The notes beneath the pieces are model-generated. The model saw only the letters and a program-made list of their open reading frames with translations, ran no database searches and was not told where the DNA came from. From NCBI GenBank assembly GCA_947632505.1, contig CANRPN010000004.1, forward strand, positions 1-48,900: a stretch of 48,900 bases of DNA, given 5' to 3'. The DNA comes from an uncultured Clostridia bacterium (GTDB lineage: Bacteria; Bacillota; Clostridia; Christensenellales; Borkfalkiaceae). A program made the position numbers and the translations under genes. Positions 39,030 through 45,925 of this stretch are shown here, piece after piece (the first letter of the stretch is position 1; each line of letters starts with the position of its first letter).

Positions 39030-41612
39030 ATGAAAACGCAGATGAATTTCTTTCGCAGAGTGTGGTGCAGAACATTCCAGACGGTGTTCCGTTTGGCGAT
39101 CCCCTTTATGCCCTACCGCGTTCCCAAACTCTTAAATGACTGTTCGGAGGCGGCGGCGCTCGCCAAGGGCAAGGGCAAGAAACGGGCGCTGATCGTGACC
39201 GACCGGGGGGTATTTTCACTCGGGCTGACAAAGCCGCTCGAAGAAGCCTTCTCAAAGCAGGGCATCGCCTTTGAAATTTTCTCGGAGACCCCCGTAAATC
39301 CCACCGTTTCGGCAATCGAACGCGCCCTCTCGCTCTATCACGAAGCAAAGTGTGACTTTCTCGTCGCGGTGGGCGGCGGCTCCCCCATGGACTGCGCCAA
39401 GGGGGTGTGCGCGCGGCTGATCAAGCCCAAAAAGAGCCTCTTGAAGATGAAGGGCATTTTGAAAGTGACGGGGAAGCAGCCCCTCTTTTTGGCCGTGCCG
39501 ACGACGGCGGGAACGGGCAGCGAGACGACCGTCGCCGCCGTGATCACCGACGACAAGGCTCACTTCAAGTTCACCGTTCTCTCCTTCTGTCTTGCGCCGC
39601 GTTACGCGCTGCTCGACCCCGTGATGACAAAGACCCTTCCCCCCGCTCCCACGGCGGAGACGGGGCTGGACGCCCTCACCCATGCGGTGGAGGCGTATAT
39701 CGGCCGCTCCACCACCCGCTACACGCGGAAACTCGCCGTAAACGCCGTAAAGCGCATTCGGGAAAATCTGCTCACGGTCTACCGCGACGGCGATAATTTG
39801 ACCGCGCGCAAGGAAATGCAGCTGGCCGCCTTCGACGCGGGGCTCGCCTTTACCATCTCCTATGTGGGCTATGTGCACGCCATGGCGCATGCGCTCGGCG
39901 GGGCGTACAACTACCCTCACGGCAGGACGAATGCCACTCTCCTGCCCATCGTATTGAAGGCATACGGCCGCTCCTGCGAAAAGAAACTCGCAAAGCTCGC
40001 CCGCCGCAGCGGCGTGTGCGGCGAGAAAGACAATTCTCTCTGCGCCGCGAAATTCATTGAATGGATAGAGCTTTTGAAGAAAGAAACGGGCATCCCCGCC
40101 GCCGTGGAGATCAAGGAAAAGGACATTCCCCTCCTCGCCAAAAACGCGGACGCGGAGGCAAATCCGCTCTACCCCGTGCCGAAACTTCTGAATGCCGCCG
40201 CGCTCGAAACACTGTTCCGCGCCGCGCGGGCAAAACATGCCTATACCGCCCAAGAGGCGCTCGCCCTGCAACAAGAATATTTTGCGAGCGGCCTCACTCT
40301 CGATTGGAAAAGGCGGAAAAAGTTGCTTCTCGATCTGCGGGCCGCGATCAAACGGCACGAAACGGAGATCCACGCCGCAATCAAAGCCGACCTCGGAAAG
40401 AGCGGCATGGAGAGCTATATGTGCGAGACGGGGCTCACCCTCTCGGAGATCTCCTACATGATCAAACATCTGAAAAAGTTTTCGAAGGAGAAGCGGGTGA
40501 AAACGCCGCTCGCGCAATTTCCCGCGCGCAGCTATGAAAAACCCTCCCCCTACGGAAACGTGCTCGTGATGAGCCCGTGGAACTATCCTTTCCTGCTCAC
40601 AATGGAACCGCTCGTGGACGCGCTGGCAGCGGGGAACACCGTTCTCTTAAAGCCTTCAGCCTACTCCCCCGCGACGGGCGCGGTCCTGAAAAAGTTGGTG
40701 GAGGAGACCTTTCCGCCCGAGATCGCCTATGTGGTGCTCGGCGGCAGAGCGGAAAACAATTTGCTCCTCGATCTGCCCTTCGACAAAATTTTCTTTACGG
40801 GAAGCATGGCCGTCGGAAAGGAAGTCATGCGGCGGGCGGCGGAAAGGCTCATTCCCGTCACCCTCGAACTCGGCGGGAAATCCCCCTGCATCGTCACAAA
40901 GAGCGCGGACATTCCCCTCGCGGCAAAGCGCATCGTGTTCGGCAAATTCCTCAACTGCGGACAGACCTGCGTCGCGCCCGACTACATTCTTGCGCACAGG
41001 GACGTTGTGGGCCGTTTGCTTCCCGCACTCAAAAAACAGATCGAACGGCAGTTCGGGAAAGAGCCGCTCGAAAACCCCGATTACGGCAAGATCGTCAATG
41101 AAAAGCACTTTACCCGCATTTCCGCGCTCATTGACGATTCGAAAATTTATTGCGGAGGCAAGAGAGACGCGGCCGCGCTCCGCATCGAGCCGACCGTCCT
41201 GCGGGACGTTACCTATGAGGACGCCGTCATGGGAGAGGAAATTTTCGGGCCCGTGCTGCCCGTTCTCACCTATGAGGACGACGAGGAGATCATCGCAAAG
41301 ATCAATGCGGGAAATTCCCCGCTCGCTTGCTACCTCTTCTCCTCGGACAAAAAGCAGATCGAAACCTTTACTTCCCGCATTGCCTTCGGGGGCGGGTGCG
41401 TGAACGACGTCGTCATCCACCTTGCCACGTCGAATATGGGCTTCGGCGGCGTGGGCGCGAGCGGAATGGGCAGCTATCACGGCAAAGACGGATTTGAATG
41501 CTTCTCCCACCGCAAGAGCATGGTCGACAAAAAGACATGGCTCGATCTGCCCATGCGCTATCAACCGTACAAGAAAATTTGGGAAAAGCTCGTGCGCTTC
41601 TTCCTGAAATGA
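39030..41612 (+). CDS. Fused iron-type alcohol dehydrogenase and aldehyde dehydrogenase
   Basis: This 860-residue bifunctional protein has residues ~1-395 as a group III Fe-alcohol dehydrogenase. That part has VAVGGGSPMDCAKG, TTAGTGSE and metal ligands Asp214, His218, His283 and His297 in TGLDALTHAVEAY and YVHAMAHALGGAYNYPHG. Residues ~405-860 form an aldehyde dehydrogenase of the ALDH3/YwdH type: NVLVMSPWNYP, FFTGSMAVGKEVM, Glu613 in LELGGKSP and catalytic Cys647 in NCGQTCVAP. The late part has FGGVGASGMGSYHG. This order is the reverse of AdhE, where the acylating ALDH comes first, and the ALDH part is of the non-acylating type. It could oxidise an alcohol to an acid or dismutate aldehydes (inference). 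The start at 39030 is set by the promoter and a GAGG site. Confidence 0.9.
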   Translation: MKTQMNFFRRVWCRTFQTVFRLAIPFMPYRVPKLLNDCSEAAALAKGKGKKRALIVTDRGVFSLGLTKPLEEAFSKQGIAFEIFSETPVNPTVSAIERALSLYHEAKCDFLVAVGGGSPMDCAKGVCARLIKPKKSLLKMKGILKVTGKQPLFLAVPTTAGTGSETTVAAVITDDKAHFKFTVLSFCLAPRYALLDPVMTKTLPPAPTAETGLDALTHAVEAYIGRSTTRYTRKLAVNAVKRIRENLLTVYRDGDNLTARKEMQLAAFDAGLAFTISYVGYVHAMAHALGGAYNYPHGRTNATLLPIVLKAYGRSCEKKLAKLARRSGVCGEKDNSLCAAKFIEWIELLKKETGIPAAVEIKEKDIPLLAKNADAEANPLYPVPKLLNAAALETLFRAARAKHAYTAQEALALQQEYFASGLTLDWKRRKKLLLDLRAAIKRHETEIHAAIKADLGKSGMESYMCETGLTLSEISYMIKHLKKFSKEKRVKTPLAQFPARSYEKPSPYGNVLVMSPWNYPFLLTMEPLVDALAAGNTVLLKPSAYSPATGAVLKKLVEETFPPEIAYVVLGGRAENNLLLDLPFDKIFFTGSMAVGKEVMRRAAERLIPVTLELGGKSPCIVTKSADIPLAAKRIVFGKFLNCGQTCVAPDYILAHRDVVGRLLPALKKQIERQFGKEPLENPDYGKIVNEKHFTRISALIDDSKIYCGGKRDAAALRIEPTVLRDVTYEDAVMGEEIFGPVLPVLTYEDDEEIIAKINAGNSPLACYLFSSDKKQIETFTSRIAFGGGCVNDVVIHLATSNMGFGGVGASGMGSYHGKDGFECFSHRKSMVDKKTWLDLPMRYQPYKKIWEKLVRFFLK

Positions 41613-41630
41613 GCGAACGAAAGACATGCA

Positions 41631-41653
41631 AAAAGGCGGGCAGCCCGCCTTTT
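41631..41653. terminator. Bidirectional terminator between the fusion gene and ridA
   Basis: AAAAGGCGGGC pairs with GCCCGCCTTTT across one base. The A and T runs on either side let it work on both strands for the converging transcripts. Confidence 0.85.
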
Positions 41654-41677
41654 GCGTTATTTCGGGATTTTGCCGGA

Positions 41678-41711
41678 CCGCCCGCGCCGCGAAAAATCGC
41701 GGCGCGGGCGG
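41678..41711. terminator. Strong GC hairpin just after ridA
   Basis: A perfect 15-bp inverted repeat, CCGCCCGCGCCGCGA, with an AAAA loop. There is no U-run on the ridA side and a short UUUU on the plus side. It adds to the neighbouring bidirectional terminator. Confidence 0.6.
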
Positions 41712-41720
41712 CGTTTTCGG

Positions 41721-42092
41721 TTACAATTCCGCGATCAGTTCGATCTCCGCGAGCACCCCTTTCGGAAGCGCCTTTACCGCCACGCAGGAACGCGCGGGCT
41801 TTTCCGTAAAGTACTTTTCATAAACGCCGTTGAACACCGCGAAATCGGCCATATCCGCCAAAAAACAAGTCGTCTTGACGACCTTTCCGAAGTCTGTGCC
41901 CGCGGTCTCCAAGACGGCCGCGAGATTTTTGCAGATCCTCTCCGTCTGCGCCTCGATGCCGCCCGCTACGACTTCCCCGCTCACGGGGTCGACGGGGATC
42001 TGCCCCGAAGTAAACAGAAATCCGCCCGCGATCTTTGCCTGAGAGTACGGCCCGATCGCCGCAGGCGCGTGTTTGGTGTAAATCGTTTGCAT
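41721..42092 (-). CDS. ridA: RidA family enamine/imine deaminase
   Basis: This 123-residue cytoplasmic YjgF/RidA protein hydrolyses reactive enamines and imines such as 2-aminoacrylate made by PLP enzymes. The sequence shows HAPAAIGPYSQAKIAGGFLF, TSGQIPVDP, IEAQTERICKNLAAVLE and the arginine of the active site in EKPARSCVAVKALPKG, ending in VLAEIELIAEL. The start is the ATG at 42092 with AAAGGAGATACACAT; a longer frame upstream overlaps the DUF368 gene. It lies 13 bases after the DUF368 gene and is probably co-transcribed with it. Confidence 0.95.
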   Translation of the reverse strand: MQTIYTKHAPAAIGPYSQAKIAGGFLFTSGQIPVDPVSGEVVAGGIEAQTERICKNLAAVLETAGTDFGKVVKTTCFLADMADFAVFNGVYEKYFTEKPARSCVAVKALPKGVLAEIELIAEL

Positions 42093-42105
42093 ATGTGTAT
42101 CTCCT

Positions 42106-43026
42106 TTATGAGTTTTTTTGCCGCGTTTTTCTCTTCTGCCACAGGACGAGGGCGAACGAGAGCGCGAAACCGACGAGAAGCATGACGGCTGCGACCGTCC
42201 AATACCATGGATTTGAAAACAAAACCGTACCCGTTTCGCGGATGACGGAGGCATAAACCGCGGGAACGCTTCCGATGATGAAGCCGAAGATCGCAAAATA
42301 AGTGGCGCGGGGGAATTTCTTCAACAAAAATTTCATCAGCACGGAGATGCCGAAAAATCCGATGACGAGCCCGACCGCAAGGCAGGCAAGCACGAGAATG
42401 CAGATCCCAACCTGCTGTCCGTGCAGCAAATTTTCTGTGATGAGTTGCACCACGGGGTTATAGTAGCCGAAGATGAGCAGGAGCATGGAGCCCGAAATAC
42501 CGGGCACGACGAGCGCCGCGGAACCTGCGATCCCGACCAGCACGAGCAGGAGATACCCGCCGAAACTGAGGTTGAAAAGGTCGACTTCGCTCCCGAGGGG
42601 CAAAAAGCAGAGGGAGGCCGCCGCCGCGAGAGGAAGCACGCACGCAAGGAGATGTTTCCACGAAGGCCTTGCGGGAGCTCTCATCCTGTCGGTCACGGAG
42701 GGGAGCCCGCCGAGCGCGAGCCCCACGAACAGCGTAACGGTGGGCATGGGATAGTGTTTCAGCCCCCATTGGATGGGCAGAATGAGCGCGGCCACGCCAA
42801 GGAGCATTCCCAGAACAATGGGAAGCAGGGTGAGAAAGCTCGACTTAAAGTGTTTGAAAAAATCTGCGATCGCCCCAACGAGTTTTTCATAGATACCGAG
42901 GATCGCCGCGACCGACCCGCCCGAAAAACCGGGGATGATGAACGCCACGCCGATCGCCACTCCGCGGAGAACGTCGAGAAGGAACGCCGCGAGCTTATTC
43001 CGTTTTTCCGTGTTTTCTTCTTCCAT
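42106..43026 (-). CDS. popT: DUF368 membrane protein, polyprenyl-phosphate transporter
   Basis: This 306-residue membrane protein has about eight predicted membrane segments. It has the duplicated DUF368 hallmark: VAFIIPGFSGGSVAAILGIYE near the N-terminus and ALVVPGISGSMLLLIFGYYNP near the middle. DUF368 proteins have been identified as carriers that flip undecaprenyl phosphate back across the membrane for cell-wall and polymer synthesis (named PopT). The ATG at 43026 lacks a ribosome site. A TATAAT with a TG extension lies only 10 bases upstream, so the mRNA could be nearly leaderless. The gene is followed by ridA after 13 bases. Confidence 0.88.
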   Translation of the reverse strand: MEEENTEKRNKLAAFLLDVLRGVAIGVAFIIPGFSGGSVAAILGIYEKLVGAIADFFKHFKSSFLTLLPIVLGMLLGVAALILPIQWGLKHYPMPTVTLFVGLALGGLPSVTDRMRAPARPSWKHLLACVLPLAAAASLCFLPLGSEVDLFNLSFGGYLLLVLVGIAGSAALVVPGISGSMLLLIFGYYNPVVQLITENLLHGQQVGICILVLACLAVGLVIGFFGISVLMKFLLKKFPRATYFAIFGFIIGSVPAVYASVIRETGTVLFSNPWYWTVAAVMLLVGFALSFALVLWQKRKTRQKNS

Positions 43027-43036
43027 ACTATTTTTT

Positions 43037-43042
43037 ATTATA
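43037..43042 (-). promoter_or_regulatory. Extended -10 box before the DUF368 gene
   Basis: On the minus strand TGATATAAT stands 10 bases before the ATG, giving a predicted 5' leader of only a few bases. The -35 match (TTGTAT, 17 bases above) is poor. Confidence 0.55.
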
Positions 43043-43104
43043 TCACGCGCCCCGCAAAAATACAACCGAAACAAACAAAAAAGCCGACTGCTTTCGGCCT
43101 TTCG

Positions 43105-43320
43105 TCAATAAGATTTTCTCCCGAGCAAAAAATCAATATCTTCATGAAAAAAATCGGCGATCTTACAGAGGTTTTGTACCGTGATCTCCCTTTGGCAAAG
43201 CAAATACCTTGTGATCGTCGGTTGCGGAATCCCAACTTCTCTTGCAAATTTACAGACGGTCAACCCCCTTTCGGCGAGAAGTTCCCGCAAATTATCCGCA
43301 AATGCTTTGCAATAGTCCAT
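43105..43320 (-). CDS. Small XRE-family DNA-binding regulator
   Basis: The 71-residue protein is essentially one Cro/C1-type helix-turn-helix: FADNLRELLAERGLTVCKFAREVGIPQPTITRYL, then ITVQNLCKIADFFHEDIDFLLG. It is transcribed away from the LRR gene. The intergenic region holds two copies of a 14-bp palindrome, one over its own -10 box and one inside the LRR promoter spacer. It therefore probably represses both (inference). The ATG has no ribosome site and lies 8 bases past the -10 box, suggesting a leaderless mRNA. Confidence 0.88.
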   Translation of the reverse strand: MDYCKAFADNLRELLAERGLTVCKFAREVGIPQPTITRYLLCQREITVQNLCKIADFFHEDIDFLLGRKSY

Positions 43321-43328
43321 GCAACAAT

Positions 43329-43334
43329 TTTATA
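43329..43334 (-). promoter_or_regulatory. Extended -10 box of the XRE gene
   Basis: TGGTATAAA on the minus strand, 8 bases before the ATG. It overlaps the first palindromic operator. Confidence 0.55.
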
Positions 43335-43345
43335 CCAAACGGTAT
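43332..43345. promoter_or_regulatory. Operator 1 of the XRE/LRR pair
   Basis: ATACCAAACGGTAT is a 14-bp palindrome with ATACC/GGTAT arms that overlaps the XRE -10 box. Confidence 0.7.
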
Positions 43346-43352
43346 TAAAGTA

Positions 43353-43382
43353 TTGACATAATACCGAACGGTATGATATAAT
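43353..43382 (+). promoter_or_regulatory. Promoter of the LRR gene
   Basis: TTGACA (43353-43358) and TATAAT (43377-43382) are 18 bases apart. Operator 2 lies in the spacer, so a bound repressor would block RNA polymerase. Confidence 0.85.
43361..43374. promoter_or_regulatory. Operator 2 of the XRE/LRR pair
   Basis: ATACCGAACGGTAT has the same arms as operator 1, and the centres are 29 bp apart. Confidence 0.7.
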
Positions 43383-43412
43383 ATGGCAAATTGTTTTATA
43401 TGAGGTGTATTT

Positions 43413-44528
43413 ATGTACATATTATATTGTTTAATAGGCATTTTTGTGATCGTCTTTACCGTTGTTATGGCAATATGCCTACACAAAAAAACAAGCAGTA
43501 AATTTTTTGCTTCAAAAAAGTCTGAATTCGCCGTTGTAGCAGCAGCGCCAACAATCATTTATGATCGGACAGAATTTGAAATTCAAAACGACGTTTTGAC
43601 AAAATATCTTGGTAATGCCCTGGAAGTTCGGATCCCGAATGGAGTTAAAGAAATAAGGTCAAGCGCATTCGACAGAAATCAGCGCATACGGAGCGTTTTT
43701 ATCCCAGAAAGTGTTAAAATCATAGGTGAGCGGGCATTCTCAAACTGTGTCATGCTTTCAAAAATCGAATTTTCCGAAGGAATTGCCCTCATAGAACAAG
43801 AGGCTTTCCGTGATTGTACTAGTTTACTATGTCTAACTCTTCCGCAGAGCCTTACTACAATTAAAAAACGCGCATTTTACGGCTGTAAATTGAACGAAAT
43901 ACACTTTCGAGAAAACAATCTGAACAATTTTTGTGATGCCTTTGATGGCGCATTTGATGATAATTACCGAGGACGGATTCGCTTATACATATCGTCTTTA
44001 TCCGCATGGTTCACTAAACCTTATAGACTTATATATTACCGCCCCTATGATTTGTATGTTGCTGATTCCCTTATGGAATCGGCAACCATCAATGCAAATG
44101 TGCCATCGGGTTGTTTTTCTTTTTGCGCATCACTGAAAAACGTTGAATTGGGAAATAATGTAGAAGAAATTGGCGGCGATGCTTTTTGCAACTGTACATC
44201 GTTGAAAAGCGTTAAATTAGGAAGTAATGTGAAAAAAATCTATAATTCCGCATTTAACAAGTGCACATTGTTGGAAAGTATTGAATTTCCAAGCAACGTA
44301 GAAGAAATTATGAACGGAGCTTTTTATGACTGCGGACTCAAAAGTGTATCTATCCCCAACAATGTTGTGGTAATCGAAGACCGTGCTTTTTACTGTTGTC
44401 AAAACTTGAGAACGGCCACTTTGCCCTCCGCTTATCGGGCAAGAATAAACTCTCTTTTTGGTAGTTACCCCAATCGAGACGGATATAATCAAGGTCTATC
44501 TAATATAACCTTCACTTTCTACGATTAA
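43413..44528 (+). CDS. Membrane-anchored leucine-rich-repeat protein (BspA/LRR_5 type)
   Basis: This 371-residue protein has an N-terminal membrane segment (~3-23, without a lipobox). It is followed by LRR_5 repeats of ~23 residues such as VRIPNGVKEIRSSAFDRN, VFIPESVKIIGERAFSNC, VELGNNVEEIGGDAFCNC and SIPNNVVVIEDRAFYCC. About eight repeats surround a non-repeat insertion (~170-215). BspA-like repeats mediate surface adhesion or protein contacts. The gene is visibly AT-richer than its neighbours and uses different codons, which suggests acquisition by transfer together with the divergent XRE gene. A GAGGTG site precedes the ATG and a strong terminator follows. Confidence 0.85.
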   Translation: MYILYCLIGIFVIVFTVVMAICLHKKTSSKFFASKKSEFAVVAAAPTIIYDRTEFEIQNDVLTKYLGNALEVRIPNGVKEIRSSAFDRNQRIRSVFIPESVKIIGERAFSNCVMLSKIEFSEGIALIEQEAFRDCTSLLCLTLPQSLTTIKKRAFYGCKLNEIHFRENNLNNFCDAFDGAFDDNYRGRIRLYISSLSAWFTKPYRLIYYRPYDLYVADSLMESATINANVPSGCFSFCASLKNVELGNNVEEIGGDAFCNCTSLKSVKLGSNVKKIYNSAFNKCTLLESIEFPSNVEEIMNGAFYDCGLKSVSIPNNVVVIEDRAFYCCQNLRTATLPSAYRARINSLFGSYPNRDGYNQGLSNITFTFYD

Positions 44529-44554
44529 AACGCCCCACAACTTTTCCGTAGCTA

Positions 44555-44593
44555 CGAAAAGACCTGTCTTATTTTTCAAGACAGGTCTTTTCG
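44555..44593. terminator. Terminator after the LRR gene
   Basis: A perfect 16-bp stem, CGAAAAGACCTGTCTT with AAGACAGGTCTTTTCG and a 7-base loop. The T-run lies within the 3' arm, and the structure works in both directions. Confidence 0.85.
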
Positions 44594-44640
44594 TTAATGC
44601 AGAAAGAAGGCTTCCACGCACAATCCTTTTCGAAGCGACA

Positions 44641-44865
44641 CCCCCACCCGTCATGGCTTCGCCATGCCACCCTCCCCCTATAAGGGGTCGGGTCTCTTAG
44701 TCTCCCCCAACTCGTTGGGGGAGACTCCCGCGTAGCGGGTGGTGGGGGTCTCTTGCTGTCCCTAAAAGGGAAAGTACCCGAGTGGAACGAGGGGGAAAGA
44801 GTTTCTGCGAACCCCTCAGTCACTCATAGCGTTCGTGACAGCTCCCCTGCAGGGGCGCCAAGGGG
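44641..44865. repeat. Mosaic palindromic interspersed repeat, copy 1
   Basis: The 503-base gap between the LRR gene and plsY has no gene. This part is a series of short hairpins: CATGGCTTCGCCATG, a 13-bp stem with CTCCCCCAAC, and CCCGCGTAGCGGG. Segments TCTCTTGCTGTCCC, CCTCAGTCACT and CGTGACAGCTCC, and GGCGCCAAGG are shared with 47317-47484. Such elements are common between genes of gut Clostridia. Positions 44866-44990 hold nothing further that I can assign. Confidence 0.75.
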
Positions 44866-44990
44866 CGTGCGCGAGCAAAACCACGCTTTTGCGCTGCGGC
44901 GACCCAATTTGCCGCATACCTGCGGCTTGTTGTGCGCACAAGGCAGACCGTTCGCGGGCGATGGCTACATGAGAGCAGAGGCTTGACCCC

Positions 44991-45025
44991 TCGCGGAAAA
45001 GATTGCGAAGCAAGATTTTCCGCGA
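44991..45025. other. Hairpin just past plsY
   Basis: TCGCGGAAAA pairs with TTTTCCGCGA around an inner TTGC/GCAA stem. It has no clear U-run on the plsY side. It may be a transcript end or a repeat remnant. Confidence 0.5.
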
Positions 45026-45031
45026 AACTCT

Positions 45032-45925
45032 TTACATATTTTTCATCCCTCTCTTGCCGTGGGAGAGCTTCCGCACAGAGGTGCGGTGCTCCTCGCCCGC
45101 ATAGAGGCGCACGAGGTTCTTGCGGTGCGCGAACCACGTCAATACATTCAGCGCAAGGAGCATCATGAAGCAGGCGATCACCCAACCGTTTGCGATCTCC
45201 GCCTCGTAGCGGAAGAAAAACATCAGACCCTGCCAAACCGAGAACCCCGTGACTCCCAAAAGCGAACCCATGCTCCCCCATTCAGTGTAGGCGATGTACC
45301 CCACGACCCCGAACAGCAGCAGCGCGAGCATGACGAAGAAATACCACCACGTTTCGCAGGAAATGCAGAACCAAAACAGACCCAACGTGGAGGCGATCCC
45401 CTTGCCGCCTTGAAATTTCATTGTCACGGGCCAGATGTGCCCGATAATGACGCATACGCCGCAGAAATAACGCGTGAAGTCGGAAATGACGACGTTCGTG
45501 CCCGCAAAAACGTAATTCCGAAAGATAAAATAGCTGATGAGCGCGGGCACTCCTCCTTTACAGGCGTCGAGCAGGAAATTGAGAAGCCCCACTTTTAAGC
45601 CAAATTCGCGGGAGATGTTCATCGTGCCCGGGTTGCCGCTGCCGATCTTGTGAACGTCCTTGTGCTTGAACCGCGCGATGAGCACCGCAAAATTGAAACA
45701 GCCGATGAAATAACACACGACCGCCATGAGGAGAAACCAATACCAAAGCTGAGAAAAGGCGAGAGATTTCTCGACTGCGGCTGCGCCTCCGCTCGAAATG
45801 ACAGAAGGGAGCGATGCGCCTCCGCTCGAAATGACAGAAGGGAGCGATGCGCCTCCGCTCGAAATGACAGAGGGAGCGGATTGCGTGCTCAGAACAGCGG
45901 AAGCGGACGAAAGCAACGAAAACAT
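45032..45925 (-). CDS. plsY: Glycerol-3-phosphate acyltransferase with repeat-derived N-terminus
   Basis: PlsY moves the acyl group of acyl-phosphate to glycerol-3-phosphate in the membrane, the first step of phospholipid synthesis. The family motifs are present: KIGSGNPGTMNISREFG, GHIWPVTMKFQGGKGIASTLG and, late, HRKNLVRLYAGEE. The normal protein starts just before the first membrane segment (YWFLLMAVVCYFIGCFNFAVLIARF). This frame has ~50 extra residues containing three near-identical units of PSVISSGGASL, encoded by a DNA tandem repeat. The ATG overlaps the der stop (TAATG) and has a perfect AAGGAGG site, so the extension is very probably translated. At 297 residues it is about 90 longer than usual. 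Confidence 0.88.
   Translation of the reverse strand: MFSLLSSASAVLSTQSAPSVISSGGASLPSVISSGGASLPSVISSGGAAAVEKSLAFSQLWYWFLLMAVVCYFIGCFNFAVLIARFKHKDVHKIGSGNPGTMNISREFGLKVGLLNFLLDACKGGVPALISYFIFRNYVFAGTNVVISDFTRYFCGVCVIIGHIWPVTMKFQGGKGIASTLGLFWFCISCETWWYFFVMLALLLFGVVGYIAYTEWGSMGSLLGVTGFSVWQGLMFFFRYEAEIANGWVIACFMMLLALNVLTWFAHRKNLVRLYAGEEHRTSVRKLSHGKRGMKNM
45783..45878. repeat. 33-bp tandem repeat inside the plsY reading frame
   Basis: Two full and one slightly shortened copies of a 33-bp unit containing CGCTCGAAATGACAG stand head to tail. One more GAGATTTCTCGACTGCG lies just beside them. The same GCTCGAAATGACA occurs at the end of the intergenic element at 47493-47667. The unit length is a multiple of three, which keeps the frame open. 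Confidence 0.85.

Noticed and set aside
44600-45031. Small open frames in the gap between the LRR gene and plsY
   Set aside because: They arise from the palindromic repeats, have no ribosome sites and resemble no known proteins.
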